Source of the DNA: DASSHC01 sp035693105
GTDB lineage: Bacteria; Chloroflexota; Chloroflexia; Thermomicrobiales; Thermomicrobiaceae
DNA length: 9,104 nt
Reading direction: 5' to 3'
NCBI GenBank assembly: GCA_035693105.1
Contig: DASSHC010000221.1
Span: 1 to 9,104, forward strand
Shown: piece by piece, positions 1 through 7,281 of the stretch
Layout: each line of letters begins with the position of its first letter
Numbering within the stretch: the stretch's first letter is position 1
The notes under the pieces: model-generated
Databases searched by the model: none
The model's input: the letters and a program-made list of their open reading frames with translations, nothing else
Told to the model about the DNA's origin: nothing
Program-made: the position numbers and the translations under genes

Positions 1-31
1 CAGCCTGTTTATGGCGTTTGAGGAATTAATC

Positions 32-43
32 TGGCGTACGCCA
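32..43. repeat. Perfect 12-bp palindrome
   Basis: TGGCGTACGCCA equals its own reverse complement. It lies just inside the left inverted-repeat arm, within the repeat block. It could be a protein-binding site or part of a larger fold; there is nothing else to decide its role. Confidence 0.5.
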
Positions 44-53
44 TCTCGCTCCT

Positions 54-71
54 AGCCTGTTTCAACAGGCT
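54..71. repeat. Palindrome, 8-bp arms around TC
   Basis: AGCCTGTT (54-61), TC, AACAGGCT (64-71) form a perfect 8-bp inverted repeat. The same 8-mer starts the left inverted-repeat arm (2-9) and closes the right arm (149-156), so this word occurs four times in 156 bp counting both orientations. It marks the point where the first direct-repeat copy begins, as if two repeat units were joined head to head. Confidence 0.65.
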
Positions 72-184
72 TCGTCTGCTAGCGCGGTGGTTTTAACCCC
101 GCGCGCCCCCCGGTGACGGCACTCCACGATAATTCCGCAAACGCCATCAACAGGCTTCGTCTGCGAGCGCGGCGGCTTCAGCCC
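63..184 (+). repeat. Diverged direct repeat, copies 63-99 and 148-184
   Basis: Two copies of a 37-base unit lie 85 bp apart and agree at 32 of 37 positions. They share an identical 17-base core (CAACAGGCTTCGTCTGC at 63-79 and 148-164), followed by a GC-rich hairpin-forming half. Four of the five differences are transitions. Two of them (T91 to C176 and A96 to G181) sit opposite each other in the small stem and keep it paired: GGTT-TT-AACC in the first copy, GGCT-TC-AGCC in the second. Two copies without a regular spacer do not make a CRISPR array. This looks like a dispersed palindromic repeat. Confidence 0.75.
82..104. repeat. GC-rich hairpin inside first direct-repeat copy
   Basis: GCGCGG (82-87) pairs with CCGCGC (99-104) and GGTT (89-92) pairs with AACC (95-98) across a TT loop, with T88 bulged out. 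This gives a 10-bp stem. The corresponding hairpin in the second copy (174-183) keeps only the inner 4 bp. Such stems are typical of REP-like elements; no T-tract follows, so it is not a standard intrinsic terminator. Confidence 0.55.
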
Positions 185-559
185 AGGGCTCTCCCCCGGC
201 ACGCGGCTACCGTCGGGGCCACCATAGTCCGTTCCAAATCGGACAACTGATGATGGTCCGAATACGCAGGCCGCGGCCGAAGGGATCTCCCTGCTCCGGT
301 CAATACTTCCGCGAAGTGCTCAAGACGCCTCAGTCCGGCCGGCGCGTCGCTGCCTGGTGTCGCCCGGCGGCCCGTCCACCAGGCCGGGTCGCCGGCCCGC
401 GTCCCGGAAGGCGCGCACCGCATTGAGACCACCGCGGGTGAACTGTTAGACTGTCGTCAGTACGCTTTATCGCACGATGTACAGCAGTCCGGCCCGAGGG
501 CACGGAGACCGGCCGCGTTGTGAACCACGCCGCGGCGGCTGGCAAGGGGGGTGGAAGCG
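185..559. other. Intergenic stretch upstream of the methyltransferase
   Basis: I see no convincing gene here. The short frames that cross it have no recognisable protein motif. It contains small palindromes: GGCCGCGGCC (269-278), AGGGA-TC-TCCCT (281-292), and a GTCCG/CGGAC/GTCCG set (227-231, 240-244, 256-260) in which the middle word could pair with either neighbour. A weak promoter-like pair, TTAGAC (446-451) and TATCGC (468-473) with 16 bp between, lies about 90 bp before the methyltransferase start. The match to sigma-70 consensus is poor and the call is tentative. Confidence 0.4.
544..554 (+). promoter_or_regulatory. Shine-Dalgarno region for the methyltransferase
   Basis: A purine-rich run (AAGGGGGGTGG) ends 5 bases before the ATG at 560. 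The in-frame GTG at 551 lies inside this run and would have almost no spacing from a ribosome binding site, so ATG 560 is the better start. Confidence 0.5.
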
Positions 560-3505
560 ATGGCGCAGCGGGCGAAGCGATCGCCGGAGGTGGCGGACTA
601 CCGCTACGACGAGGCCAGCCGCAAGAACATCCCGTCGGCGGGCAACGCGGCGCAGGGCACGCTGCACGACGCGCCCAGGCGCCCCTTCAGCTACGACCCG
701 CACCGGCCGCCCGAGCTGCGCTTCGACGCCTCGGGCCGCGAAGACGGCATCCCCGCGCTGCTCGCGGAGGCCCTGGCTCGGCCGCTGACCGCTGATGAGG
801 TGCGCACCCTCACCGCCGCGCTGCGCGACCACCAACCCTGGCTGGAGTGGGCCGGCAAGCGCGAGGCGCGCGGCTTCGAGGTCGAGCCGCTGGCCCTGAA
901 CATCCACGAGCGCGTCTCGGCGCAGGCCATCCTCAAGGTCGCGGCGCGGCAGCCGGTGCAGCGCTCGCTCTTCGCCGACCCCGAGCTGGACTACCGCGAG
1001 GCCGTGCAGTTCTACCGGCACGACGTCGACTGGAGCAACCGCCTCATCCTCGGTGACTCGCTCCAGGTGATGACCAGCCTCGCCTACCGCGAAGACCTGG
1101 CCGGCAAGGTCCAGATGATCTACATGGACCCGCCGTATGGGATCAAGTTCGCATCGAACTTCCAGACCGAGATCGGCAAGCGGGATGTCAAGGACAAGGA
1201 GAGCGACCTGACCCGCGAGCCGGAGATGGTCAAGGCGTATCGCGATACGTGGACCCTCGGCGTTCACTCCTACCTGGCATACTTGCGGGATCGCTTGATT
1301 CTCTGCCGCGAGTTGCTGACCGATTCGGGCAGCATTTTCGTCCAGATTGGCCAGGAGAATGCTCATTTGGTTCGAAGTGTCTTGGATGATGTGCTCGGCC
1401 AAGAGAACTTCATTGATGATATCTGCTTTTTAAAGACCGGCGGTCTGATCCAAAGTTTCTTGCCGGCGACCTACGATCATCTACTCTGGTATGGCAAAGA
1501 GAAGACCCTGACCAAGTATTATCCCTTGTTCGCGCCCAAGGCAGCAGGAGCCGGCTCAGACTATCAGCTTGTTTCACTCGTTTCAGGCGAGCGACGGCGG
1601 CTCAACCGGCTGGAAGCAGAGGACCTTTCAACCCTACATGCCGAAGCCAGAGTGTTCCAGTCCACTTCCCTTGAGTCAGCCAATCCGACGTTTGGATTCT
1701 CGTACCAAAATGCCGAATACCGCCAACGATGGAAGTCGAATCTGACCGGTTTAAGTAGGCTAGCCTCGGCCAACCGGTTATACGAGGCGACCTCGAAGTT
1801 GCGTTATGTTCGGTATGTTGATGACTTTCCCGTGATTCCCTTGACTGACGTGTGGATGGACACAGGATCCAGCGGCTATAGGGATGCAAGCCTGTATGCG
1901 GTCCAGACAGTGGACAAGGTGATTGCGCGCTGCATGCTCATGACCACCGACCCCGGCGACCTCGTCCTCGATCCAACCAGCGGCAGCGGCACGACCGCCT
2001 ACGTCGCGGAGCAGTGGGGCCGGCGCTGGATCGCTATCGACACCAGCCGCGTCGCCAACGCGATTGCGCGGGAGCGCATCCTGACCGCGAGCTTCCCGAT
2101 GTACCGGGTGCGGGGCGACGACGCCGGCAACCCGGCAGCGGGCTTCATCTATAAGACCGTGCCGCACATCACCCTCAAGAGCATCGCCCAGAACGTGGCG
2201 CTCGATCCCATCTTCGCCACACACCAGCCGATCCTCGACGCCAAACTCGCCGCGCTCAACCAGGCGCTGGCCCGCGTCACCCCCGCCCAACGGAGCGACC
2301 TCCTCGCCAAACTCGCCCATAAGGAGCAGGCCGAGGGGAAGCGGGCCGTCAGCGAGGCGGACCGGCGGCGCTGGCTGCTGCCCAAAGACGGCTGGCAGGA
2401 GTGGCAGGCGCCCTACGACGCCGACGACGACTGGCCCGAGCCGCTGAAGCAGGCGCTGCGAGACTACCGCGCCGCCTGGCGCGCCAAGATGGACGAGGTC
2501 AACGCCTGCATCGCGGCCCACGCCGAGCAGGAGGAGCTGGTCGATCAGCCGGAGATCGTCAAGGGCGTCACCCGCGTCTCGGGGCCGTTCAGCGTCGAGG
2601 CCGTCATCCCACAGGAGGAGTCGCTGGACGGCGCGTCGCCCATCGGCGGCGCGCCCGAGGAGTTGGACAGCTTCGAGGCGCACGGCGGCGTCGAGGCGGC
2701 CAACGGCGAAGCCTATCTCGACCGCATGATCGGCTACCTGCGCGCCGACGGCGTGCGCTTCCCCGACAACCGCGTGCTCAGCTTCGCCCGGCTGGAGCCG
2801 CTGGCCGGCGGCGACTTTATCCACGCCGAGGGCGAGTGGCGCAGCGACGACGGCGCCGAGCACCGCGTGGCGGTCTCCTTCGGGCCCGAGTTCGGCCCGG
2901 TCACGGGCTACCAGGTCGAGCAGACGCTGCGCATGGCCAACCGGCGCGGCTACGACGACCTGCTCTTCGCCGGTTTCACCTTCGACGCCGCGGCCCAGGC
3001 CATCATCCAGGAAGACCCCCACCCGCGCGTCCGCAGCCACCTGGCCCTGATCCGGCCCGATGTCAACATGGACGGCCTGCTCAAGACCGTGCCCAACAGC
3101 CAGATCTTCACCGTCTTCGGCCTGCCCCGCACCGTGCTCCACCCCGCCGGCGAGCGCTTCACCGTCGAGATGCAGGGAGTCGATATCTACGACCCCGTGG
3201 CCAACACCGTCCACGCCACCAGGGCCGACAAGGTGGCGGCCTGGTTCCTCGATAGCGACTACGACGGCCAGACCTTCTGCATCACCCAGGCGTTCTTCCC
3301 CGACAAAGACGCCTGGAAGAAGCTGGCGCGAGCCTTGAAAGGCGCCATCGACGAGGAGCGCTTCGCCCAGCTCGCCGGCAGCGTCAGCCTCCCCTTCCCC
3401 CCTGGCCGGCACCGGCAGGCGGCGGTCAAGGTGATCGACCCGCGCGGCAACGAGGTGCTGCGGGTCCACCGGCTGGACGACGAGGTGCGCTATGGCGGCC
3501 AATAG
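560..3505 (+). CDS. Type III-like adenine-N6 DNA methyltransferase (Mod-like)
   Basis: A site-specific DNA methyltransferase that would transfer a methyl group from S-adenosylmethionine to N6 of adenine, protecting host DNA from the Res-like partner encoded next. The catalytic motif IV, DPPY, is at residues 190-193, preceded by hydrophobic MIYM. The cofactor-binding motif I, DPTSGSGTT, is at 471-479. The order IV, then a target-recognition segment, then I is the beta-class arrangement of Type III Mod proteins. At 981 residues it is well above the roughly 600-700 of classical Mod proteins. The extra length is about 160 residues before the catalytic core and about 470 after it. The C-terminal part has no motif I can name, though phrases such as WFLDSDYDGQTF and KVIDPRGNEV recur, from memory, in a family of large methyltransferases paired with helicase-nucleases. 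The stop lies inside the next gene (14-bp overlap), so the two are probably co-translated. The recognition segment is much poorer in GC than the rest. An in-frame GTG at 551 is an alternative start. Confidence 0.93.
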   Translation: MAQRAKRSPEVADYRYDEASRKNIPSAGNAAQGTLHDAPRRPFSYDPHRPPELRFDASGREDGIPALLAEALARPLTADEVRTLTAALRDHQPWLEWAGKREARGFEVEPLALNIHERVSAQAILKVAARQPVQRSLFADPELDYREAVQFYRHDVDWSNRLILGDSLQVMTSLAYREDLAGKVQMIYMDPPYGIKFASNFQTEIGKRDVKDKESDLTREPEMVKAYRDTWTLGVHSYLAYLRDRLILCRELLTDSGSIFVQIGQENAHLVRSVLDDVLGQENFIDDICFLKTGGLIQSFLPATYDHLLWYGKEKTLTKYYPLFAPKAAGAGSDYQLVSLVSGERRRLNRLEAEDLSTLHAEARVFQSTSLESANPTFGFSYQNAEYRQRWKSNLTGLSRLASANRLYEATSKLRYVRYVDDFPVIPLTDVWMDTGSSGYRDASLYAVQTVDKVIARCMLMTTDPGDLVLDPTSGSGTTAYVAEQWGRRWIAIDTSRVANAIARERILTASFPMYRVRGDDAGNPAAGFIYKTVPHITLKSIAQNVALDPIFATHQPILDAKLAALNQALARVTPAQRSDLLAKLAHKEQAEGKRAVSEADRRRWLLPKDGWQEWQAPYDADDDWPEPLKQALRDYRAAWRAKMDEVNACIAAHAEQEELVDQPEIVKGVTRVSGPFSVEAVIPQEESLDGASPIGGAPEELDSFEAHGGVEAANGEAYLDRMIGYLRADGVRFPDNRVLSFARLEPLAGGDFIHAEGEWRSDDGAEHRVAVSFGPEFGPVTGYQVEQTLRMANRRGYDDLLFAGFTFDAAAQAIIQEDPHPRVRSHLALIRPDVNMDGLLKTVPNSQIFTVFGLPRTVLHPAGERFTVEMQGVDIYDPVANTVHATRADKVAAWFLDSDYDGQTFCITQAFFPDKDAWKKLARALKGAIDEERFAQLAGSVSLPFPPGRHRQAAVKVIDPRGNEVLRVHRLDDEVRYGGQ
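1321..1920 (+). other. Low-GC island over the target-recognition segment
   Basis: By hand count, 314 of 600 bases here are G or C (52%). Line 721-780 of the same gene has 46 of 60, 781-840 has 44 of 60, 1981-2040 has 44 of 60, and 2881-2940 has 43 of 60. Codon use changes as well, with many A/T third positions. The island spans about residues 255-454, between motif IV and motif I, where beta-class enzymes keep the target-recognition domain. The reading frame stays open throughout. This suggests import of a different specificity segment by recombination; that mechanism is inferred. Confidence 0.75.
3482..3487 (+). promoter_or_regulatory. Shine-Dalgarno of the Res-like gene, inside mod
   Basis: GAGGTG lies 4 bases before the ATG at 3492, within the last codons of the methyltransferase. 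It fixes the Res-like start and the 14-bp overlap, and supports coupled translation of the pair. Confidence 0.6.
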
Positions 3506-6500
3506 CGCGGCAGGCGCGCAGGCCGCCCTGCCGGTGCAGCCGGTCGGCAAGCCGATCCTGGCCAGCCCCTACGTCGAGCCGGCGGAGCACTGGAGCTTCG
3601 ACCGCGACCTCGCCGAGTGGCGGCGGACCCCCGGCCGGCGCCCCGCCAGCTACTGGTACAAGACGCAGCGCACCGGCAGGGCGCAGCTCTCGCTGTTCGC
3701 CGAGGAGGAGCGCGACGACATCCCGCTGATCAACCTGCTGCGCGAGGACGTCACGCGCTGGCGGCAGCGCAACCACGAGGGCGCCACGCCGATCACCCGG
3801 CAGTTGCTGGCGCACTGGGCGCGCGCGGACCGGCCCCGGCGCCTCTTCTTCTGCCAGCTCGAAGCCGTCGAGACCATCATCTACCTGACCGAGATCCTCG
3901 GCTCGGGCCGCCGGCCGCGCTGGAGAACCGCCGTCAGCCCCGAGGACTTCGCCACGCTCTGCCGCGGCGGCATGCCGGAGTTCGCCACCCGGCTGGCCCA
4001 GGCGGTCAGCCCCACGCTGGTCGACCAGCCCAACGAGGCGGATCTGCCGAGCCTGCGGCGTTACGGCTGCAAGATGGCCACCGGCGCGGGCAAGACGGTA
4101 GTGATGGCCATGCTGATCGCCTGGTCGCTCTGCAACCGGGGCCGCGTGCCCGGCGACACGCGCTTCCCCGCGGCGGTGCTGGTCGTCTGCCCCAATCTGA
4201 CCATCAAGGAGCGGCTCCAGGTGCTGCGGCCCGACAGCAGCGAGAGCTACTACGCCGCCTTCGACCTGGTGCCCGCGACGCTGATGCCGGAGCTGCAAAA
4301 GGGCAAGGTGCTGATCACCAACTGGCAGCGCTTCCGGCCCGAGAGCCCCCACGCCGAGGGCGGCAAGACCTATCTGGTGGTGGACAAGGGCGAGGAGAGC
4401 CCGGCGGCCTTCGCCCAGCGCATCCTCGGCGACCTGGCGGATCGCGGCCCGATCCTGGTGCTCAACGACGAGGCACACCACGCCTACCGGCCCGCGCCCA
4501 TCGACGAGCGCGACGCCAAGAAGATGAGCGCCGACGAGAAGGCGGAGCGCGAGGAGGCCACGGTCTGGGTCTCGGGGCTGGACCGCATCAACCAGGCGGT
4601 GGGCGTTCAGTTCTGCGCCGACCTCTCGGCCACGCCCTTCTACCTCCACGGCAGCGGCTACATCGAGGGCGCGCCCTTCCCCTGGCTGGTGAGCGACTTC
4701 GGCCTGGTGGACGCCATCGAGTCCGGCATCGTCAAGATCCCGCGCCTGCCGGTCAGCGACGCCACGGGCCGGCCCGAGCCCAAGTACTTCCGCCTGTGGC
4801 AGAACATCGCCGGCAACCTCCAGCCCGGCGAGAAGCTCCCCGGCGGCAAGCCCAAGCCCGAGGTCGTCTGGCGCGAGGCCGAGGACGCGCTGCTGACGCT
4901 GGCCAGCCAGTGGGAGGAGCGCTTCCGCTACATCCAGCAGGCCACGCCGGGCCAGGAGCACACCCCGCCGGTCCTGATCGTGGTCTGCGACAACACCGAC
5001 ACCGCCGAGTTGTTCTACCGCAACATCTCCGGCGAGGAGGTCGTCCCGGCCCTCGACGCCGGCGAGCTCGACGGCGAGGATGAGGAGGACGCGGAGGAAT
5101 CGCGCCCCAGGCCGAGGCGCGGCAAGCCGAAGACGCGGACGGTCTACGGCAACAGCCGGCTCTTCCCCGAGTTCGCCAATGAGCCGGGGACGCGCCACAC
5201 CTTGCGCATCGACTCCAAGCTCTTGAGCGAGATCGAGAGCGACGGCGAGGCCACCCGCGAGCAGAGCGCGCACCAACTGCGCGAGGTGCTCAACACCATC
5301 GGCCGCGCCGGGCAGCCGGGGGAGCAGGTGCGCTGCGTCGTCTCGGTGCAGATGCTCAATGAGGGCTGGGACGCCAACAACGTCACCCACATTCTCGGCC
5401 TGCGCGCCTTCACCAGCCAGCTCCTCTGCGAGCAGGTGGTGGGGCGCGGCCTGCGCCGCATGAACTACACGCCGGACCCGGAGACCGGCCTCTTGACCGA
5501 GGAGTACGTCGATGTCTACGGCGTGCCCTTCAGCGTCATCCCCTTCAAGGGCCGTGAGACGAAGCAGCCGGAGCCGGGAGACAAGCCGAAGAACCGGGTG
5601 CGCGCGCTGGATGAGCGTGCGGCCCTGGAGCTGCGCTTCCCCGTGGTGGAGGGGTACGTCTTCGACCTGCACCGGAATCTGATCAAGGCCGACATCGACG
5701 CCATGCAGCCGACGGTCTTGCAACCGGATCAGCGGCCCACCGCCGTCTTCGTCCAGCCGCGCATCGGCATGCAGGAGGGCAAGCCGACCGTCTCCGGGGC
5801 CTTTGAGGGTGTCTCTCAGGACCGGCACGCCTACTACGAGAGCGTCCACCCGCAGACCATCGCCTTCGAGATCGCCCGCACCCTGGTGGGCCGGCTCAGC
5901 GAGGGCGCGGCGAATGACCGCTTGAAGAAGCTGCTGGTGGCCCGCAACCAGCTCTTCCCCCAGGTCTACCGGCTGGTCGATGCGTACATCCGCGCGAAGG
6001 TCGTGCTCAACGGTTGCGAGCCGGCGGAGCTGGGCTTGCAGGTCTACGCCGAGCAGGTCGTCGAGCGGCTGACGGCGGCCATCGAGCCCAACGACGAGGC
6101 CGGCGAGCCGCCGCTGCTGCCGCTCCTGAACCGCTACAAGCCCATCGGCTCCACGGACGGCGTCGACTTCATCACGACCCGTCCCTGCTTCGGCACCCGC
6201 AAAAGCCACATCAACCAGGTCGTGCTGGATACCGGCACCTGGGAGCAGTCCGCCACCTTCCGGCTGGAGCAGAGCCGCGTCGTGTCGTGCTATGCCCGCA
6301 GCGACGGCATGGAGTTCGTCATCCCCTACGACTACCTCGGCGTCTTGCACCACTACCAGCCCGACTTCCTGGTCAAGCTCAGCAGCGGCATCACGCTGGT
6401 GCTGGAGATCAAGGGCCACGAGGACGAGCAGGACCGCGCCAAACACGAGGCGGCAGGCCGCTGGATCAAGGCTGTCAACCACTGGGGGCAGCTCGGCCGG

Positions 6501-6602
6501 TGGCGGTTCCACGTCTGCAAGAACCCGCAGCTGCTGGAGCGCGAGCTGGCCTGGCTGGTGGAGCGAGACGCGGAACTGCCGGGAGCCGCTGCCGGCGTGT
6601 GA
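3492..6602 (+). CDS. Type III-like restriction helicase-nuclease (Res-like)
   Basis: An ATP-dependent superfamily 2 helicase/translocase fused to a nuclease, the cutting subunit of a restriction system partnered with the methyltransferase upstream. Motifs in order: a possible Q-motif-like FFCQ (Q122), Walker A MATGAGKT (195-202), Walker B/motif II NDEAHH (DEAH at 326-329), motif III SATP (379-382), motif V region MLNEGWD (621-627), and motif VI QVVGRGLRR (648-656). An acidic, charged linker lies around residues 520-545 between the two helicase lobes. At the C-terminus, PD (957-958) followed 13 residues later by EIK (972-974) is a canonical PD-(D/E)xK nuclease signature, placed as in Type III Res proteins. 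All catalytic motifs are intact and 1036 residues is a normal family length, so the protein is probably active. It resembles what genome pipelines call a BPTD_3080-type restriction endonuclease, recalled from memory and not checked. The stop codon sits in a hairpin shared with the convergent gene. Confidence 0.94.
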   Translation: MAANSAAGAQAALPVQPVGKPILASPYVEPAEHWSFDRDLAEWRRTPGRRPASYWYKTQRTGRAQLSLFAEEERDDIPLINLLREDVTRWRQRNHEGATPITRQLLAHWARADRPRRLFFCQLEAVETIIYLTEILGSGRRPRWRTAVSPEDFATLCRGGMPEFATRLAQAVSPTLVDQPNEADLPSLRRYGCKMATGAGKTVVMAMLIAWSLCNRGRVPGDTRFPAAVLVVCPNLTIKERLQVLRPDSSESYYAAFDLVPATLMPELQKGKVLITNWQRFRPESPHAEGGKTYLVVDKGEESPAAFAQRILGDLADRGPILVLNDEAHHAYRPAPIDERDAKKMSADEKAEREEATVWVSGLDRINQAVGVQFCADLSATPFYLHGSGYIEGAPFPWLVSDFGLVDAIESGIVKIPRLPVSDATGRPEPKYFRLWQNIAGNLQPGEKLPGGKPKPEVVWREAEDALLTLASQWEERFRYIQQATPGQEHTPPVLIVVCDNTDTAELFYRNISGEEVVPALDAGELDGEDEEDAEESRPRPRRGKPKTRTVYGNSRLFPEFANEPGTRHTLRIDSKLLSEIESDGEATREQSAHQLREVLNTIGRAGQPGEQVRCVVSVQMLNEGWDANNVTHILGLRAFTSQLLCEQVVGRGLRRMNYTPDPETGLLTEEYVDVYGVPFSVIPFKGRETKQPEPGDKPKNRVRALDERAALELRFPVVEGYVFDLHRNLIKADIDAMQPTVLQPDQRPTAVFVQPRIGMQEGKPTVSGAFEGVSQDRHAYYESVHPQTIAFEIARTLVGRLSEGAANDRLKKLLVARNQLFPQVYRLVDAYIRAKVVLNGCEPAELGLQVYAEQVVERLTAAIEPNDEAGEPPLLPLLNRYKPIGSTDGVDFITTRPCFGTRKSHINQVVLDTGTWEQSATFRLEQSRVVSCYARSDGMEFVIPYDYLGVLHHYQPDFLVKLSSGITLVLEIKGHEDEQDRAKHEAAGRWIKAVNHWGQLGRWRFHVCKNPQLLERELAWLVERDAELPGAAAGV

Positions 6603-6609
6603 CGCCGGC
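6591..6609. terminator. Candidate bidirectional terminator hairpin at res stop
   Basis: GCCGGCGT (6591-6598) and ACGCCGGC (6602-6609) form a perfect 8-bp stem with a 3-base loop; the res TGA (6600-6602) starts in the loop. It lies 13 bp from the end of the convergent Uma2 gene, so it could stop transcription from both sides. No T-tract follows on either strand, so termination would need another factor, or the structure may serve RNA stability instead. Confidence 0.45.
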
Positions 6610-6622
6610 TGTGCCCGACCGG

Positions 6623-7195
6623 CTACGGAAGGATGTCGCTCGGCACGAGCTGGAGCGCGGGCAGGGTGGTGGACGGGATCGTCTCACCCGGGCGGAAGAT
6701 GGTGGCGACCCGGTAGCCCTCGGCGGTCGGCTCGCTGTAGCGCGTGAGCAGGCGGCCGGGGAGGTCGACGATCCAGGTCTCGGGGATGCCGGCGCGGGCG
6801 TAGCGCGGCAGCTTCACGTCGCGGTCGTAGGCCAGCGTGCTGTCGGCGACCTCGATGAGGAGGAGCACGTCGGACGGGACGGGGTGGCCAGCATGTTGCC
6901 GCACGGACTGCTGTACCACGGCCACGTCCGGCTGAGGTTCGTCGTGCTCGCCAAGCGCGATAGGGTTCTGAATGCTGACGATGGCCTGCCGGCCGAGCGC
7001 CAGGACCAGGAACTGGTTGAGCAGGTTGACACAGGTTGCGTGGTACACGCCGATGGGGTTCATCGCCACGATCTCGCCGTCGAGCAGCTCAACCCGGTCA
7101 TCCTCCCCGAAGATGCCCGCCTCGCCCATGCGCTGGAAGTCGTCCACGCTGAACCGGTAGCGCGTGAGCACCTGAGAAGGTGCCGTGGTCGTCAT
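6623..7195 (-). CDS. Uma2 family (DUF820) endonuclease-like protein
   Basis: A 190-residue protein of the Uma2 family, which has a PD-(D/E)xK restriction-endonuclease-like fold and is abundant in Chloroflexota and Cyanobacteria. Its cellular role is not known. The family pattern is visible in order: VELLDGEIV (35-43), PD in QPDVAVV (89-90), IEVADST with E115, K128 in DRDVKLPRYA, and the closing AGIPETWIVD (135-144). P89-D90, E115 and K128 (or another nearby residue) are the likely active-site positions, so the protein looks intact. The start at 7195 is set by a strong Shine-Dalgarno sequence 7 bases upstream; a longer frame to 7339 adds 48 residues of no family resemblance. It converges on the restriction operon with a 20-bp gap and so is a separate transcription unit; a role in the same defence function is possible but unsupported. 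Confidence 0.9.
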   Translation of the reverse strand: MTTTAPSQVLTRYRFSVDDFQRMGEAGIFGEDDRVELLDGEIVAMNPIGVYHATCVNLLNQFLVLALGRQAIVSIQNPIALGEHDEPQPDVAVVQQSVRQHAGHPVPSDVLLLIEVADSTLAYDRDVKLPRYARAGIPETWIVDLPGRLLTRYSEPTAEGYRVATIFRPGETIPSTTLPALQLVPSDILP

Positions 7196-7202
7196 GCTGA
7201 CA

Positions 7203-7208
7203 CCTCCC
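7203..7208 (-). promoter_or_regulatory. Strong Shine-Dalgarno for the Uma2 gene
   Basis: Read on the minus strand this is GGGAGG followed by TGTCAGC and the ATG at 7195, a near-ideal site with 7-base spacing. It decides the start against the longer frame. Confidence 0.75.
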
Positions 7209-7281
7209 GATCGTGGAATGCCGCTTCGCTGTTTCGGCGGGCCACGGCAAGCGCTCGCCCCGCGAATCCGCCGTTCACCAG

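Larger units (their letters stand above)
2..156. repeat. Inverted repeat pair, arms 2-28 and 130-156
   Basis: The left arm (2-28) and the reverse complement of the right arm (130-156) match at 25 of 27 positions. The matching blocks are AGCCTGTT (2-9)/AACAGGCT (149-156), ATGGCGTTTG (11-20)/CAAACGCCAT (138-147) and GGAATTA (22-28)/TAATTCC (130-136). About 101 bp separates the arms and there is no open reading frame between them, so this is too small for an insertion sequence. It could be a MITE-like or REP-like element, or two inverted copies of a dispersed repeat. The left arm starts at the window edge, so the element may continue outside. The match is seen directly; the element class is inference. 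Confidence 0.75.

Noticed and set aside
63..184. Possible CRISPR array
   Set aside because: There are only two diverged copies, no unique spacer of regular length, and no cas genes; the copies fit a dispersed palindromic repeat better.
460..473. Strong promoter directly before the methyltransferase
   Set aside because: Only weak consensus words were found, so it is mentioned under the intergenic entry and not called as a feature.
467..1402. 311-residue minus-strand frame at the start of the methyltransferase
   Set aside because: It overlaps the real gene, is rich in Leu/Val/Arg/Ala with no motif, and has no matching ribosome binding site.
1778..3550. 590-residue minus-strand frame across the methyltransferase
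   Set aside because: It is antisense to a clear methyltransferase frame, has no recognisable motif, and exists because stop codons are rare in high-GC DNA.
3617..5083. 488-residue plus-strand frame inside the Res-like gene
   Set aside because: It is a frame-shifted shadow with Arg/Ala/Gly/Pro-rich composition and no domain.
3426..6512. 1028-residue open frame on the minus strand across the Res-like gene
   Set aside because: It is an antisense shadow of a high-GC gene: the composition is repetitive Ala/Gly/Leu/Val/Arg and no domain is visible, while the plus strand has intact helicase and nuclease motifs.
560..6602. BREX or DISARM system
   Set aside because: The operon has only the methyltransferase and helicase-nuclease; no PglZ, BrxC, DrmA or DrmB-like gene is present, and the Res protein carries its own nuclease motif as in Type III-like restriction.
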